A stretch of 24,008 nucleotides of DNA from Acidobacteriota bacterium (lineage in GTDB: Bacteria; Acidobacteriota; UBA6911; RPQK01; DATIPO01). Location of the stretch: positions 1 to 24,008 of the forward strand of contig JANQFM010000996.1 of the NCBI GenBank assembly GCA_028277865.1. The letters run 5' to 3'. A program made the position numbers and the translations under genes. The notes under the pieces were generated by a model that saw nothing but the letters and a program-made list of their open reading frames with translations, was not told the DNA's origin and ran no database searches. Shown piece by piece: positions 7,248 through 15,165 of the stretch (position 1 is the stretch's first letter; the number at the start of each line of letters is the position of its first letter).

Positions 7248-8681
7248 TCAGCAAGGTGCAGTCATCGGGGTACGCAATTCCTCTTGAAGCACGACAAGGC
7301 GCTGCCGGCGGTCCTGCTCCTTCGAAAAGATCCCACCCACCCCGGCTATCAAGACCCCGGGGACAAAGCTCAGCAAATAGCCGCTGCTGATGGCGAAGAG
7401 CAGGAATGTCAGGAGCACAGCCCCAGCGGCAAGGTGTTTGGTGTCGGTCACAAAGCCGACAGCCCACATCGCGATCCAAAACAGTAAGGGGACGAGGCCG
7501 GTGAACCCGAGTTCAGCGGCAACTTCCAGGTAGAGGCTGTGAGCTGTCAGGCCTCGATCGCGATCGAGCTTGATGCCGACAGTGTGGATCGGCAAATTGG
7601 CCAGGCCGATTCCAATCATCGGCTTCTTCCAGAGGAGGTCCCCGGCAATCGACCAGACCATCGAACGTGTGGTAGATATCCTATCCAAGTCGAGGGAGAC
7701 CAGGTTTTCATAGCGTCGCAGAAGGGAACTGTCCTCAAGGCTTATGATCCGAGAGCCCAGATAGCCGACCGTCAACGCCAGTATGCTGGCGAATAGAACC
7801 AGCTTAGCCGGTCTTCGCATCGACCAGAGGAGGGCGAACATCAGGCCCAGTCCCAGCGAAATCGATCCGGTCCGGCTGCCTGAAAGGACCAATGTGATCA
7901 GGGCAGGGAGGATCCCCGCCAACCAGATCGGGCTGATCTTGCGATGGAGGAGCAGGACTATGGTGATGATCACCGACATCGTGTTGAGCAAGGCTAGCGA
8001 GTTCGGATTCAGGCCCAAGTCGGCTCCAAGCCGAATCGCATCTTCGCTGCCCGCTTCTGAAAACAGCAGAACCCAAGTCGAAAACGTCAAAACTCCCGCC
8101 ATGAATGCCTTGAGAACGGCCATCAGCTCTCGTACTTGCAGCCGGGGGCCAACGACATGGAGAGCGGCGTACATCAAGACCGTGTTGACAACCGTCAGGG
8201 CTGCCCGGACGGGAAACTGGGTTCGGAAGGCTTGCAGCAGCAGCACGGCCATGAACGCCAGCAACGCGTAGCGGGCCGCTCGATCGAATCTCACATCCGG
8301 CCTCAGCCGACGCGGCCTCCTGACAACGAGAACCAGGCAAACAAGCAGTGCTGCGTATGTGAGGAAGTTGTAGCCAAACACGCCCTTTGGCGCCAAACCG
8401 CGCAGAGCAGGTGCCAGAGCAACCAGAACTGACAGCCCCAAGGCTGGCTTGTGGTAGGTCGTCAGGACAAGAATCCCCGCCAGAACGGAAGACACGAGCA
8501 GAGGCATCCATTCGGCTGTTTCGAAAGCGTCCCCGGGGTATTGGATCGTCACGAAAATCAAAAGGCCGACGAGAACCAGAATCCCCGCAGCAATTGGCGA
8601 TCGCTCATGAGCCCTGATGCGATGGGGCAGCTTGGCCGAGGCAAACTGCCTTCTTTGGGGTGTGTACAGGACGTTACTCAA
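7248..8681 (-). CDS. wzy: O-antigen/exopolysaccharide polymerase (Wzy) or O-antigen ligase family membrane protein
   Basis: The protein is highly hydrophobic with about 11-12 membrane segments and contains the Wzy_C/O-antigen-ligase domain. L-S-G-S-R-T-G-S (about 267-274) lies just before the large periplasmic loop. That loop has the R-x-x-x-W...P-M-I-G-I-G pattern and the A-H-S-L-Y-L-E-V-A-A-E-L-G motif (about 380-392), whose histidine is conserved. Because wzx and wzz are in the same operon, a polymerase is more likely than a ligase, but the families share this fold. The frame is open to a TTG at 8756. I prefer the TTG at 8681, which has a strong GGAGG six bases upstream and gives 477 residues with a short cytoplasmic N-terminus. 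It lies 78 bases after a methyltransferase gene. Confidence 0.85.
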   Translation of the reverse strand: MSNVLYTPQRRQFASAKLPHRIRAHERSPIAAGILVLVGLLIFVTIQYPGDAFETAEWMPLLVSSVLAGILVLTTYHKPALGLSVLVALAPALRGLAPKGVFGYNFLTYAALLVCLVLVVRRPRRLRPDVRFDRAARYALLAFMAVLLLQAFRTQFPVRAALTVVNTVLMYAALHVVGPRLQVRELMAVLKAFMAGVLTFSTWVLLFSEAGSEDAIRLGADLGLNPNSLALLNTMSVIITIVLLLHRKISPIWLAGILPALITLVLSGSRTGSISLGLGLMFALLWSMRRPAKLVLFASILALTVGYLGSRIISLEDSSLLRRYENLVSLDLDRISTTRSMVWSIAGDLLWKKPMIGIGLANLPIHTVGIKLDRDRGLTAHSLYLEVAAELGFTGLVPLLFWIAMWAVGFVTDTKHLAAGAVLLTFLLFAISSGYLLSFVPGVLIAGVGGIFSKEQDRRQRLVVLQEELRTPMTAPC

Positions 8682-8759
8682 GGGTCGCCTCCAACCAGGC
8701 GAGGCAGTGCCCCGGAGCAGAGCCTCCTGCAGGCACAAACACCGGGCATTGCTCAAATC

Positions 8760-9572
8760 TCAGTGTGCGGGATCTCGGGTGCCTCCGAGGGCCGGTTTCG
8801 ACACTACGGCCAGGATCATGCTGCTCAGCAACTCAGGGGAGAGTATGTTGCGCAAGGGCGGAGTCAAGGTTCGGTTCAGCACTCGGGTAGCCAAGGGGAA
8901 TCTCTCTCGGAGCCTGATCGGCAACAATGTCTTGGCCGTGACCCTTTCGTAGGCAAAGCAGTTCAGGCGAAATCCGCATTGGCGACAGCATTCGGCCAGT
9001 TGCGACCGAGTGAAAAAATATTGGTGAAAAACGTACTGATCCTCTTTCCCGGGCGGAAGATTGTCTCCGTTTTCTGTGAATGCGGTCCTTCTTCGCAGCT
9101 GGTTAATGTACGGGACTGTCAGAAAAGCGGAACCTCCGGGACGCAGGACGCGCCAGAATTCATTCAGCGCCGAATAAGGCCCCTCCTCCAAATGCTCGAT
9201 CACTCCCCAGCTCAAAACGGAGTCGAAGCTCTCGCCCGGAAAAGGCAGAGCCCGAATGTCGCCTGCCGTTAGCTGCAGAGGGCCGAAATCCGTTCTGACT
9301 CGCTGAAGGATCTCGCTGACGAAGTCGATCCCGACGACGTTGTAACCGCGTTTGCGGAGGAACCTCACCCAGGAACCCAACCCGCACCCAGCCTCTAAGA
9401 GCCGACTGCCCGAAGGCACTCGCCGTGCGATCTCCTGCCAGCGCGGTGTCTTCTCCAGTTGATCGATCTGCTTTTCGTTCGACAGATCCCATCTATTCCA
9501 GACTTCTGACCAATAAGAGCAATCCTGGCCCGAAAAAGCTTGCGAATCCACTCTTTGGTAGTACTTGAACAT
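8760..9572 (-). CDS. Class I SAM-dependent methyltransferase
   Basis: The 270-residue protein has the SAM-binding signature L-L-E-A-G-C-G-L-G-S-W (about 58-68), G-I-D-F-V (acidic ribose ligand), a D-I-R-A-L-P-F-P motif and the V-L-R-P-G-G-S-A-F-L-T-V-P segment after helix D. The S-W-G-V-I-E-H-L-E-E-G run is typical of Methyltransf_11/UbiG-like small-molecule enzymes. The C-terminal 80 residues are basic and may bind an acidic glycan or membrane. The start codon lies four bases after the stop of the capsule-synthesis-type gene, so coupling is likely. It may cap or decorate a sugar; methyl capping as a chain terminator is possible but nothing shows it. Confidence 0.88.
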   Translation of the reverse strand: MFKYYQRVDSQAFSGQDCSYWSEVWNRWDLSNEKQIDQLEKTPRWQEIARRVPSGSRLLEAGCGLGSWVRFLRKRGYNVVGIDFVSEILQRVRTDFGPLQLTAGDIRALPFPGESFDSVLSWGVIEHLEEGPYSALNEFWRVLRPGGSAFLTVPYINQLRRRTAFTENGDNLPPGKEDQYVFHQYFFTRSQLAECCRQCGFRLNCFAYERVTAKTLLPIRLRERFPLATRVLNRTLTPPLRNILSPELLSSMILAVVSKPALGGTRDPAH

Positions 9573-9576
9573 CCGA

Positions 9577-11106
9577 TCAGGCTTTCAGTGCAGGGGCGGG
9601 TACGGGTTGCGGCGATTCGTGCTCTCGGGCCTTGAAGAACTCCAATTCATCCGAGAGCATCCGGTGAAGCAGCTCAGCGTAACTGCGCTCCTTCTCATCC
9701 GCGCTCTCATCCTCTGAGCGTTTCCTCTGATAGAGGACATCCCGCTGTGCCAGAAAAAAAGCCTTGACGGCCCTGCTGGGAACGGATCTTATCCCATCAC
9801 CTGCCGAGGCCAGCAGTCTCTTCATAACTCTCGGCAGCTCATTCAAATCACTGATCTTGACGATGTCGTCGATACAGTCGAAGTACTTGCGCCCCAGCAT
9901 CAATGTCGGTTTCCCGCAGATGATGGCTTGGAATCCCAGGGTTCCACGAACCGTCACCACCGCCCGAGCTTTGCCCAAAATCCGTTGGTTCGGCACACTT
10001 GGACGAAGCAGCACCACATTGGGCAGGCAGCGAAGGCTGCGATAGAATTCCGGATAGCGATAACCTCCAATCCTGGGATGCTCCTTGACCACCAGCCGGT
10101 AACCGGCAGGCAGCGAAGCCGATAGGGCGTGAACAACGCCCAACATGTTCTGGAAGGCCGGTGCAGCGGCGATCGTACTTGCTTCGGGCTGATAGTGGAG
10201 CGGGAACAAGACGAATGGCTGGGACGGGACATCGTCCTTGAAGTCTTTGGAATATTTGCGCCAAAGGGTGTTCTTGGCCCGCAGGAAGACGCTGAGAGCC
10301 CCTTTCCAGAGGGAGAGCTGCCAGTACCCGTCGAATGGATCAGGCACTGTCAATGTGAAATAGGAACGGCTCCGAACCAATGTGGCCAGCCCATTCTTGA
10401 CTATGTCAGAAATCTTGACCTCCGGGACAAGATCCCGCCTTGCCGCTGCCGGGTCTTCCTGCATTCGCCTCTCGATCGCCTTCATGACCTCAGCCTCATG
10501 CGGAAGAACCTTCTTATCGTAGTCCTGCAACGTCTCGCGGTACAGTCTGGCAAGCCTGGATGAACGATAATGCTGGTCGTCCTGCAGAAAGAAGGAGCGA
10601 TCCTCCCAGTAGAAATCCCGAACCAGCATGACGGAGCGAAATTTCCGAGAACGAGCCAACTCGAAGAGCAGCACGGAATGCAGATTGTCCGGATGCTGGG
10701 CCAGGGCAAATTCCGGCTGAAATCCTTCGATGATGGAATCGTAGAAGAGCACCGCTGCCTTGAGGAAGAAGACCGCTTCCTCCCACGAATACTGACTCCA
10801 GGCAATAGCCCCTCGAAGCATGGAATAGTCGGTGAGCCGCCTCTCGGCAGCTGCCGCCAGCCAAAGGTTCGATTCGGGGAAGCGGTTTTCGAGCTCGACC
10901 AGATCAGCTTGGTCGATTTCGCGGTGGTGATCCTTGACCCAGCTTTCGAAGTGCCGAAGCTCCAATCCGGGCGGAAACTCCCGTACTGGGCCAGTATAGA
11001 CAAACACTACGTCGTGTCCATATTCCTCTCTGAGGTTGCGGGCGACGCCATGATACAAGGCGTCTCTTTTCAAGGCGGGATGTGTCAGCAGATAAAGCAG
11101 TCTCAA
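9577..11106 (-). CDS. Capsule-polysaccharide-synthesis-type protein, probable GT-B glycosyltransferase
   Basis: This 509-residue soluble protein resembles the Capsule_synth/surface carbohydrate biosynthesis group. The N-terminus M-R-L-L-Y-L-L-T-H-P looks like a Rossmann beta strand. The C-terminal domain shows F-V-L-F-P-L-H-Y-Q-P-E-A-S-T (298-311), L-V-V-K-E-H-P-R (338-345), L-P-N-V-V-L-L-R-P (361-369) and R-G-T-L-G-F-Q-A-I-I-C-G-K-P (387-400). These are hallmarks shared with KpsC/KpsS-type enzymes, which use CMP-Kdo. The family is longer than most GT4 enzymes and the mid-region (about 170-290) is charged. TTG start with GGGAGGT six bases before it, a strong site. No recognised CMP-sialic acid transferase occurs elsewhere in the window, so it is the best candidate for transferring the CMP-nonulosonic acid. 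That role is inference. Confidence 0.8.
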   Translation of the reverse strand: MRLLYLLTHPALKRDALYHGVARNLREEYGHDVVFVYTGPVREFPPGLELRHFESWVKDHHREIDQADLVELENRFPESNLWLAAAAERRLTDYSMLRGAIAWSQYSWEEAVFFLKAAVLFYDSIIEGFQPEFALAQHPDNLHSVLLFELARSRKFRSVMLVRDFYWEDRSFFLQDDQHYRSSRLARLYRETLQDYDKKVLPHEAEVMKAIERRMQEDPAAARRDLVPEVKISDIVKNGLATLVRSRSYFTLTVPDPFDGYWQLSLWKGALSVFLRAKNTLWRKYSKDFKDDVPSQPFVLFPLHYQPEASTIAAAPAFQNMLGVVHALSASLPAGYRLVVKEHPRIGGYRYPEFYRSLRCLPNVVLLRPSVPNQRILGKARAVVTVRGTLGFQAIICGKPTLMLGRKYFDCIDDIVKISDLNELPRVMKRLLASAGDGIRSVPSRAVKAFFLAQRDVLYQRKRSEDESADEKERSYAELLHRMLSDELEFFKAREHESPQPVPAPALKA

Positions 11107-11173
11107 AGTGCACCTCCCATGCTTTCGGGGGCTGCCTTCTGGTTGCCGACCTGTAGGCGCTCCCCTCGGTGCT

Positions 11174-11200
11174 CTAAGCCTCTGCTGCAGCGCGGCTTAG
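11174..11200 (-). repeat. Inverted repeat in the spacer between the epimerase and capsule-type genes
   Basis: CTAAGCC (11174-11180) and GGCTTAG (11194-11200) form a perfect 7-bp stem around 13 bases that contain the small palindrome GCTGCAGC. It lies in the 152-base spacer after the epimerase stop, about 70 bases before the TTG of the next gene. There is no T-tract on either side. The spacer otherwise shows no gene. Confidence 0.4.
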
Positions 11201-11258
11201 CCGGACCAAGGGCACACGATCAGCACGTCGGCAGGATTCTCGGCTGCCGGTGCCGCTG

Positions 11259-12269
11259 TCAGCCGAGGGTTTCCCGCCGCTTCTCGATGCGTCGGCCCTG
11301 AAAAGCCGTCGACTGCCGAAACCACTGCCAGGTCTCGTTGAGGCCCGATCGAAGATCGATCTCAGCTTGCCAGCCAAGCATTTGCTTGGCCTTGGAGACG
11401 GCCGAGAAATTGTTGCGGACATCTCCAAGTCGGGACGGCCCAAATTCAATCTTGAAATCGAGCCCCACGATTTCCGACACCAAGGCAGACAGCTCGAGAA
11501 TGCTGGTTTCGATCCCCGTTGCGATCTGGAAGACTTCTCCTTGAACTCTGCTCTCGAGCCCGGCCAAAATCGCCCTGCACAGGTCGCGGACGAAAATGAA
11601 GTCCCTTGTCTGTCCGCCGTCGCCATCCACTGTAATGCTGCCGTTTAGGCAGGCGTCCATGAGGAACTTGGCAACCACGCTGGTCTTGTGGGCCGAGAAA
11701 GGGCCGTAAACGTTGGCAAAGCGAAGGACGATGGCGGGCACCCGCCAGGAGCCTTCGTAGGCCAGGCAGTATGCCTCTCCCGCCAGTTTGCTGGCACCGT
11801 ATGGAGAGATCGGCAAAGGGGCCTTTTCTTCCGAACAGGGAGATTTTTGCCGGCCCAGGGGTGCATTGGACGACGCAAAGACGAGACGTGGGCAGGATTG
11901 GGCTACCGCATCAGTCGACGCCTTTCGGCAGGCCTCCAGCAGGTTGAGCGTTCCCAATACGTTGACCTCGCAGTCAAGGTTGGGGTCTTCCAAGGAACCG
12001 GGTACGCCTGTTTGAGCCGCCAGGTGAGCCACTCCGTTACAGCTACCCACCAATTCCCTGAGCAGGTCGGCGTCTCGAATATCCCCTTCCACAAACTCGT
12101 GGGAAACACCGTCGAGTTGGGTTCTGCTACCGCTTTCAAGATTGTCCAGGACAACCACGCTGTGCCCTCGGGCGCTCAAAAGCCGCACCAAGTTGGCACC
12201 GATAAATCCTGCCCCCCCAGTCACAAGGGTACGGCGAGGCTCCTTGACTTGACGCTCAATGTCCGTCAT
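11259..12269 (-). CDS. NAD-dependent NDP-sugar epimerase/dehydratase (GalE-like extended SDR)
   Basis: The 336-residue protein has the NAD-binding T-G-G-A-G-F-I-G (17-24), V-V-V-L-D-N-L (38-44, acidic residue for the adenosine ribose), H-L-A-A-Q (82-86) and the catalytic Y157-x3-K161 in S-P-Y-G-A-S-K. The serine position before it reads F-A-S-S-N-A (131-136). R-F-A-N-V-Y-G-P and the Q-T-R-D-F-I-F-V substrate-contact segment place it near UDP-glucose/UDP-GlcNAc 4-epimerases. It would interconvert a UDP-hexose or UDP-HexNAc for the repeat unit. It follows the SqdB-like gene by 12 bases, and no clear ribosome binding site precedes the ATG, so coupling is likely. Exact substrate not resolvable; a 4,6-dehydratase is less likely because the catalytic T-D-E is absent. 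Confidence 0.88.
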   Translation of the reverse strand: MTDIERQVKEPRRTLVTGGAGFIGANLVRLLSARGHSVVVLDNLESGSRTQLDGVSHEFVEGDIRDADLLRELVGSCNGVAHLAAQTGVPGSLEDPNLDCEVNVLGTLNLLEACRKASTDAVAQSCPRLVFASSNAPLGRQKSPCSEEKAPLPISPYGASKLAGEAYCLAYEGSWRVPAIVLRFANVYGPFSAHKTSVVAKFLMDACLNGSITVDGDGGQTRDFIFVRDLCRAILAGLESRVQGEVFQIATGIETSILELSALVSEIVGLDFKIEFGPSRLGDVRNNFSAVSKAKQMLGWQAEIDLRSGLNETWQWFRQSTAFQGRRIEKRRETLG

Positions 12270-12281
12270 TTAACAGCCATC

Positions 12282-13487
12282 TCAGGATTTAAGGCCGGCA
12301 TGCATCTCCAAAAAATCCACCTTGCGACGCGATCCATCCCAGTGGACGTCGGGGATGAGGGCTTCGAGTTTGGAACTGATCCGATCCCGGCAATTCGCCA
12401 AATCCCTCAGCATCATCAGCATCTCGGTTTCGACGTCGTGCGTAGGCTGGTAACCCAGATCGAGAAGCTTCTGATGAACTGGCTTGTAATAGTGCTCTTC
12501 CAACTCCTTGCGGGGGTTGGTGAGATTTCGCACCTCGACCTGGATGTCCAGCCTGGCGGCAGCCCTCTTGACCATCCTGGCCAAATCAGTGATGTCGTAG
12601 ACTTCCTGAAACTGATTGAAAACCCGATACTCGCCCGCTAGGGGAGGGTTTTCGATGGCGAGCGTCAGGCACTGCATCGAGTCCCTCAAGGGCAGGAACC
12701 CTCTTTTCTGGTGACCCTTCCCATAGGGAGTCAGCGGATGTCCGACGACCGCTTGACAGCAGAATCGATTGATGGCGGTCCCAAAAGCCTGGTCGAAATC
12801 CAACCGGGTCCGCAGTCGCTCGTCGCTTCCCATTTCGTCGATCCTGGTTCCGAAGACGACGCCTTGCATCACATCAGTTGCTTTCAGATCCCAAAGACGA
12901 CAGGCAAACATGACGTTATTCGATCCGTGAACCTTGGACCAGTGGTACCAACTCCCCGCCTGACGCGGAAAGGGAATGGAGTCCCTCTTGCCTTTGTATT
13001 CAATCTCAAAAAAGCCTTCTGGAATCTCCAGATTGGGAGTGCCATATTCACCCATCGTCCCTAATTTTACCAAATGTGCTTCGGGGACAATCTCCCTCAT
13101 CGCGTAGAGGAGGTTGAAGGTGCCGACGATATTGTTGGTCTGGACCCAAGTTGCGTGATGGACGTCGATCATCGAGTAGGGTGCCGAAGGGCACTCGCCC
13201 AATTGCACGATTGCTTCCGGCTTGAAGTCTTCGACGAAAGCCCTCACGAGTTCCCAATCCGTCAGGTCGCCTTCCTGGAAGAGAACCTCCTGTCCCCATC
13301 GTTCCCTAGCAGCCTCCAAGCGTTCCTCCATACCGGCAATGGCCACCGCGCTGTGACTGCCCATCTCTTCCACCCATTGCCTACGCAAAAAAGCGTCGAT
13401 TCCACCGACTGTATGCCCTTTGGCAAGCAGGTACTGGGTCAGAGGCCATCCCAGGTAACCATCGATTCCTGCAATCATCACTCGCAT
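12282..13487 (-). CDS. sqdB: UDP-sulfoquinovose synthase-like enzyme (SqdB/SQD1/Agl3 family)
   Basis: Known members convert UDP-glucose and sulfite to UDP-sulfoquinovose with bound NAD. This 401-residue protein has the N-terminal G-I-D-G-Y-L-G-W (7-14) and S-A-P-Y-S-M-I-D (101-108). The long signature L-G-T-M-G-E-Y-G-T-P-N (142-152) holds T144 and E147. Y181-H182-x2-K185 in Y-H-W-S-K-V-H comes next, then M-Q-G-V-V-F-G, R-L-D-F-D-Q-A-F-G-T-A-I-N-R-F (228-242) and N-P-R-K-E-L-E-E-H-Y-Y. As I recall the plant enzyme, catalytic T145, Y182, H183 and K186 match these positions. The segment before S-A-P reads E-C-P-S. The ATG at 13487 has AGGAG eight bases upstream; a GTG at 13496 has none, so I chose the ATG. 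Its place between wzx and an epimerase suggests a sulfonated sugar in the polysaccharide rather than sulfolipid. A relative acting on another nucleotide sugar is the main alternative. Confidence 0.82.
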   Translation of the reverse strand: MRVMIAGIDGYLGWPLTQYLLAKGHTVGGIDAFLRRQWVEEMGSHSAVAIAGMEERLEAARERWGQEVLFQEGDLTDWELVRAFVEDFKPEAIVQLGECPSAPYSMIDVHHATWVQTNNIVGTFNLLYAMREIVPEAHLVKLGTMGEYGTPNLEIPEGFFEIEYKGKRDSIPFPRQAGSWYHWSKVHGSNNVMFACRLWDLKATDVMQGVVFGTRIDEMGSDERLRTRLDFDQAFGTAINRFCCQAVVGHPLTPYGKGHQKRGFLPLRDSMQCLTLAIENPPLAGEYRVFNQFQEVYDITDLARMVKRAAARLDIQVEVRNLTNPRKELEEHYYKPVHQKLLDLGYQPTHDVETEMLMMLRDLANCRDRISSKLEALIPDVHWDGSRRKVDFLEMHAGLKS

Positions 13488-13531
13488 TTTGTTCACTCCT
13501 GCAATTCAGTAAAAATGGACCTGCCTCCGGC

Positions 13532-15073
13532 CTAGCGGCGAGAAGGCAGGAATTGCGTCTGGGCGATACGGACTCTCTTGAGCAGCATTTTTCGCGATCT
13601 CACGGGCAGTCCGGCGAAAAATGCAATCCCTGCCGCCCCGATGAAGCCGACGCCGGCCGCACCGATCAATGCCGGCCAACTTGCGACCGAAAGCGACTGA
13701 CCCATCCAGAAACTTGCTCCCAGCAGGATGACCATCGTCAAAAAAGGTCGTACGCCTGTTCGCAATTGGCTGACAAAAGAGATCCCCAGGGCGCTGCAGA
13801 CGATTCTCGGGTAGCCGATACTGAGTACACTCCTGCCGATCATCATTCCCGTACAAACCCCGGCGATGCCAAATTCGGACCCCAAGGCCAAAGCAAGCAG
13901 CACAGAAAGAATTGCACCCACAACTCCCAAGCCGACTTTAGCCCGGATATCGAGCGTAAGGCTGATGTTGGTTCCATCCAATTGGATGAAAGCAAACTGG
14001 AGGGCGAGAATTATAACAAGAAGTGTGACAATCGGCCCTCCGTATTGATCCCGACCCACGTACAAACTGACGAAGGAGTTGTTGAGCAGCAGGATCGCCA
14101 CACCAGCACTGACACAGAGCAGCCATACTCCGGCGAATTGTTCGGAACGCAATCTGGCTGCCTGATGGTAACGTCCTTGGCCGAAGATTCCGGCGATTCC
14201 AACGCTCAGGCCTGATCCAGTCCTGAACGCGAAATCCGGGATCCATCTGGCAAGGAAGTTGGTGAAAACATAGACCGTGACTGCCTCGGGGGATATCAGG
14301 AAACCCAGGATGAGGAGGTCTGAGCCGATCAGAAGCCGGACGACCAAGCTCCAACTCAGAAACCAGCCTCCGTACCGAATGAAGCCCTTTGTTTCCCCCT
14401 TGATCGGTTTTCGAATCCGAATCCAGGACAGGTCGGAAATTGCGATCCGCCACATCAGCAGGATGAAGACAAGAGTGGCGAACACCTGGGCGGCCGCCAA
14501 TCCCGTCAGACTCCACCCCAATTCCAGCGCACCCAGGCCTCCTGCTGCGGCCAAGAAGTATCGAGTCGACTTGAGCCCCAGTCGTCTGTATCCGAGATTC
14601 ATGCCGACCAGGACCGCGGAAGGAATGGCCGCCAATCCGAAGATCATGAATCGGAAGACGAGCAGCAAAGTCGCCAAGCGGATAACATGGGCCTGTTCGG
14701 CAGTGGCGCTGATGAGGCGAGGCGCCAAAAAAATAAGGCCCGCCCCGGCGACCCCAACCAGCGGCAGGAAAAACAGCCAGGCATAGAAGGTGGCACCAAT
14801 TTGCCTTTGCTTTCGTTGCCAGTCATTGGACTCCCGTTCGTAGGCGATGACCCATTTGAGAGCCTCGGTCGGACGGTTTTCCGTGACTGAGAGGTATCCG
14901 ACCATCCTCTCGAGAATCTGCCAAATCCCGAACAGGGAGCTTCCCAGGTAAGCGAGCAGCAGAGGATTGATGAGGAAGGCAATGACTGCTTGGACTGCGA
15001 AATCGATGTTGGGTGCAACGGCGTTGAGGACTGCCCGCCGTGTGAGATGCGAATCCCTGAGCGACTGTGTCAT
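13532..15073 (-). CDS. wzx: Polysaccharide repeat-unit flippase (Wzx, MATE/MVF-like)
   Basis: The 513-residue protein is almost entirely hydrophobic with about 12-14 predicted membrane helices. The N-terminus (V-L-N-A-V-A-P-N-I-D-F-A-V-Q-A) leads into the first helix, as in the polysaccharide transporter family, and the chain ends in a basic cytoplasmic tail. Short charged loops such as the E-R-E-S-N-D-W-Q-R-K segment near residues 72-82 separate the helices. It would move the undecaprenyl-linked unit across the inner membrane, ahead of Wzy. It lies between neuA (92-base spacer) and the SqdB-like gene (44 bases). Wzx proteins are poorly conserved, so the call rests on topology and context. 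The ATG has no obvious ribosome binding site. Confidence 0.85.
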   Translation of the reverse strand: MTQSLRDSHLTRRAVLNAVAPNIDFAVQAVIAFLINPLLLAYLGSSLFGIWQILERMVGYLSVTENRPTEALKWVIAYERESNDWQRKQRQIGATFYAWLFFLPLVGVAGAGLIFLAPRLISATAEQAHVIRLATLLLVFRFMIFGLAAIPSAVLVGMNLGYRRLGLKSTRYFLAAAGGLGALELGWSLTGLAAAQVFATLVFILLMWRIAISDLSWIRIRKPIKGETKGFIRYGGWFLSWSLVVRLLIGSDLLILGFLISPEAVTVYVFTNFLARWIPDFAFRTGSGLSVGIAGIFGQGRYHQAARLRSEQFAGVWLLCVSAGVAILLLNNSFVSLYVGRDQYGGPIVTLLVIILALQFAFIQLDGTNISLTLDIRAKVGLGVVGAILSVLLALALGSEFGIAGVCTGMMIGRSVLSIGYPRIVCSALGISFVSQLRTGVRPFLTMVILLGASFWMGQSLSVASWPALIGAAGVGFIGAAGIAFFAGLPVRSRKMLLKRVRIAQTQFLPSRR

Positions 15074-15165
15074 TTAATGCAGCGGGATTGGTTGCCTTCT
15101 CAAGGTGGGACTCGATGCAATTCGGTCACAAAAACACATGAGATTGAAAAGAATTCCGGACGAGC

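Noticed and set aside
11688..12641. 317-codon plus-strand open frame
   Set aside because: It is fully antisense to the epimerase and SqdB-like genes, both of which have complete catalytic motifs, and it shows no domain.
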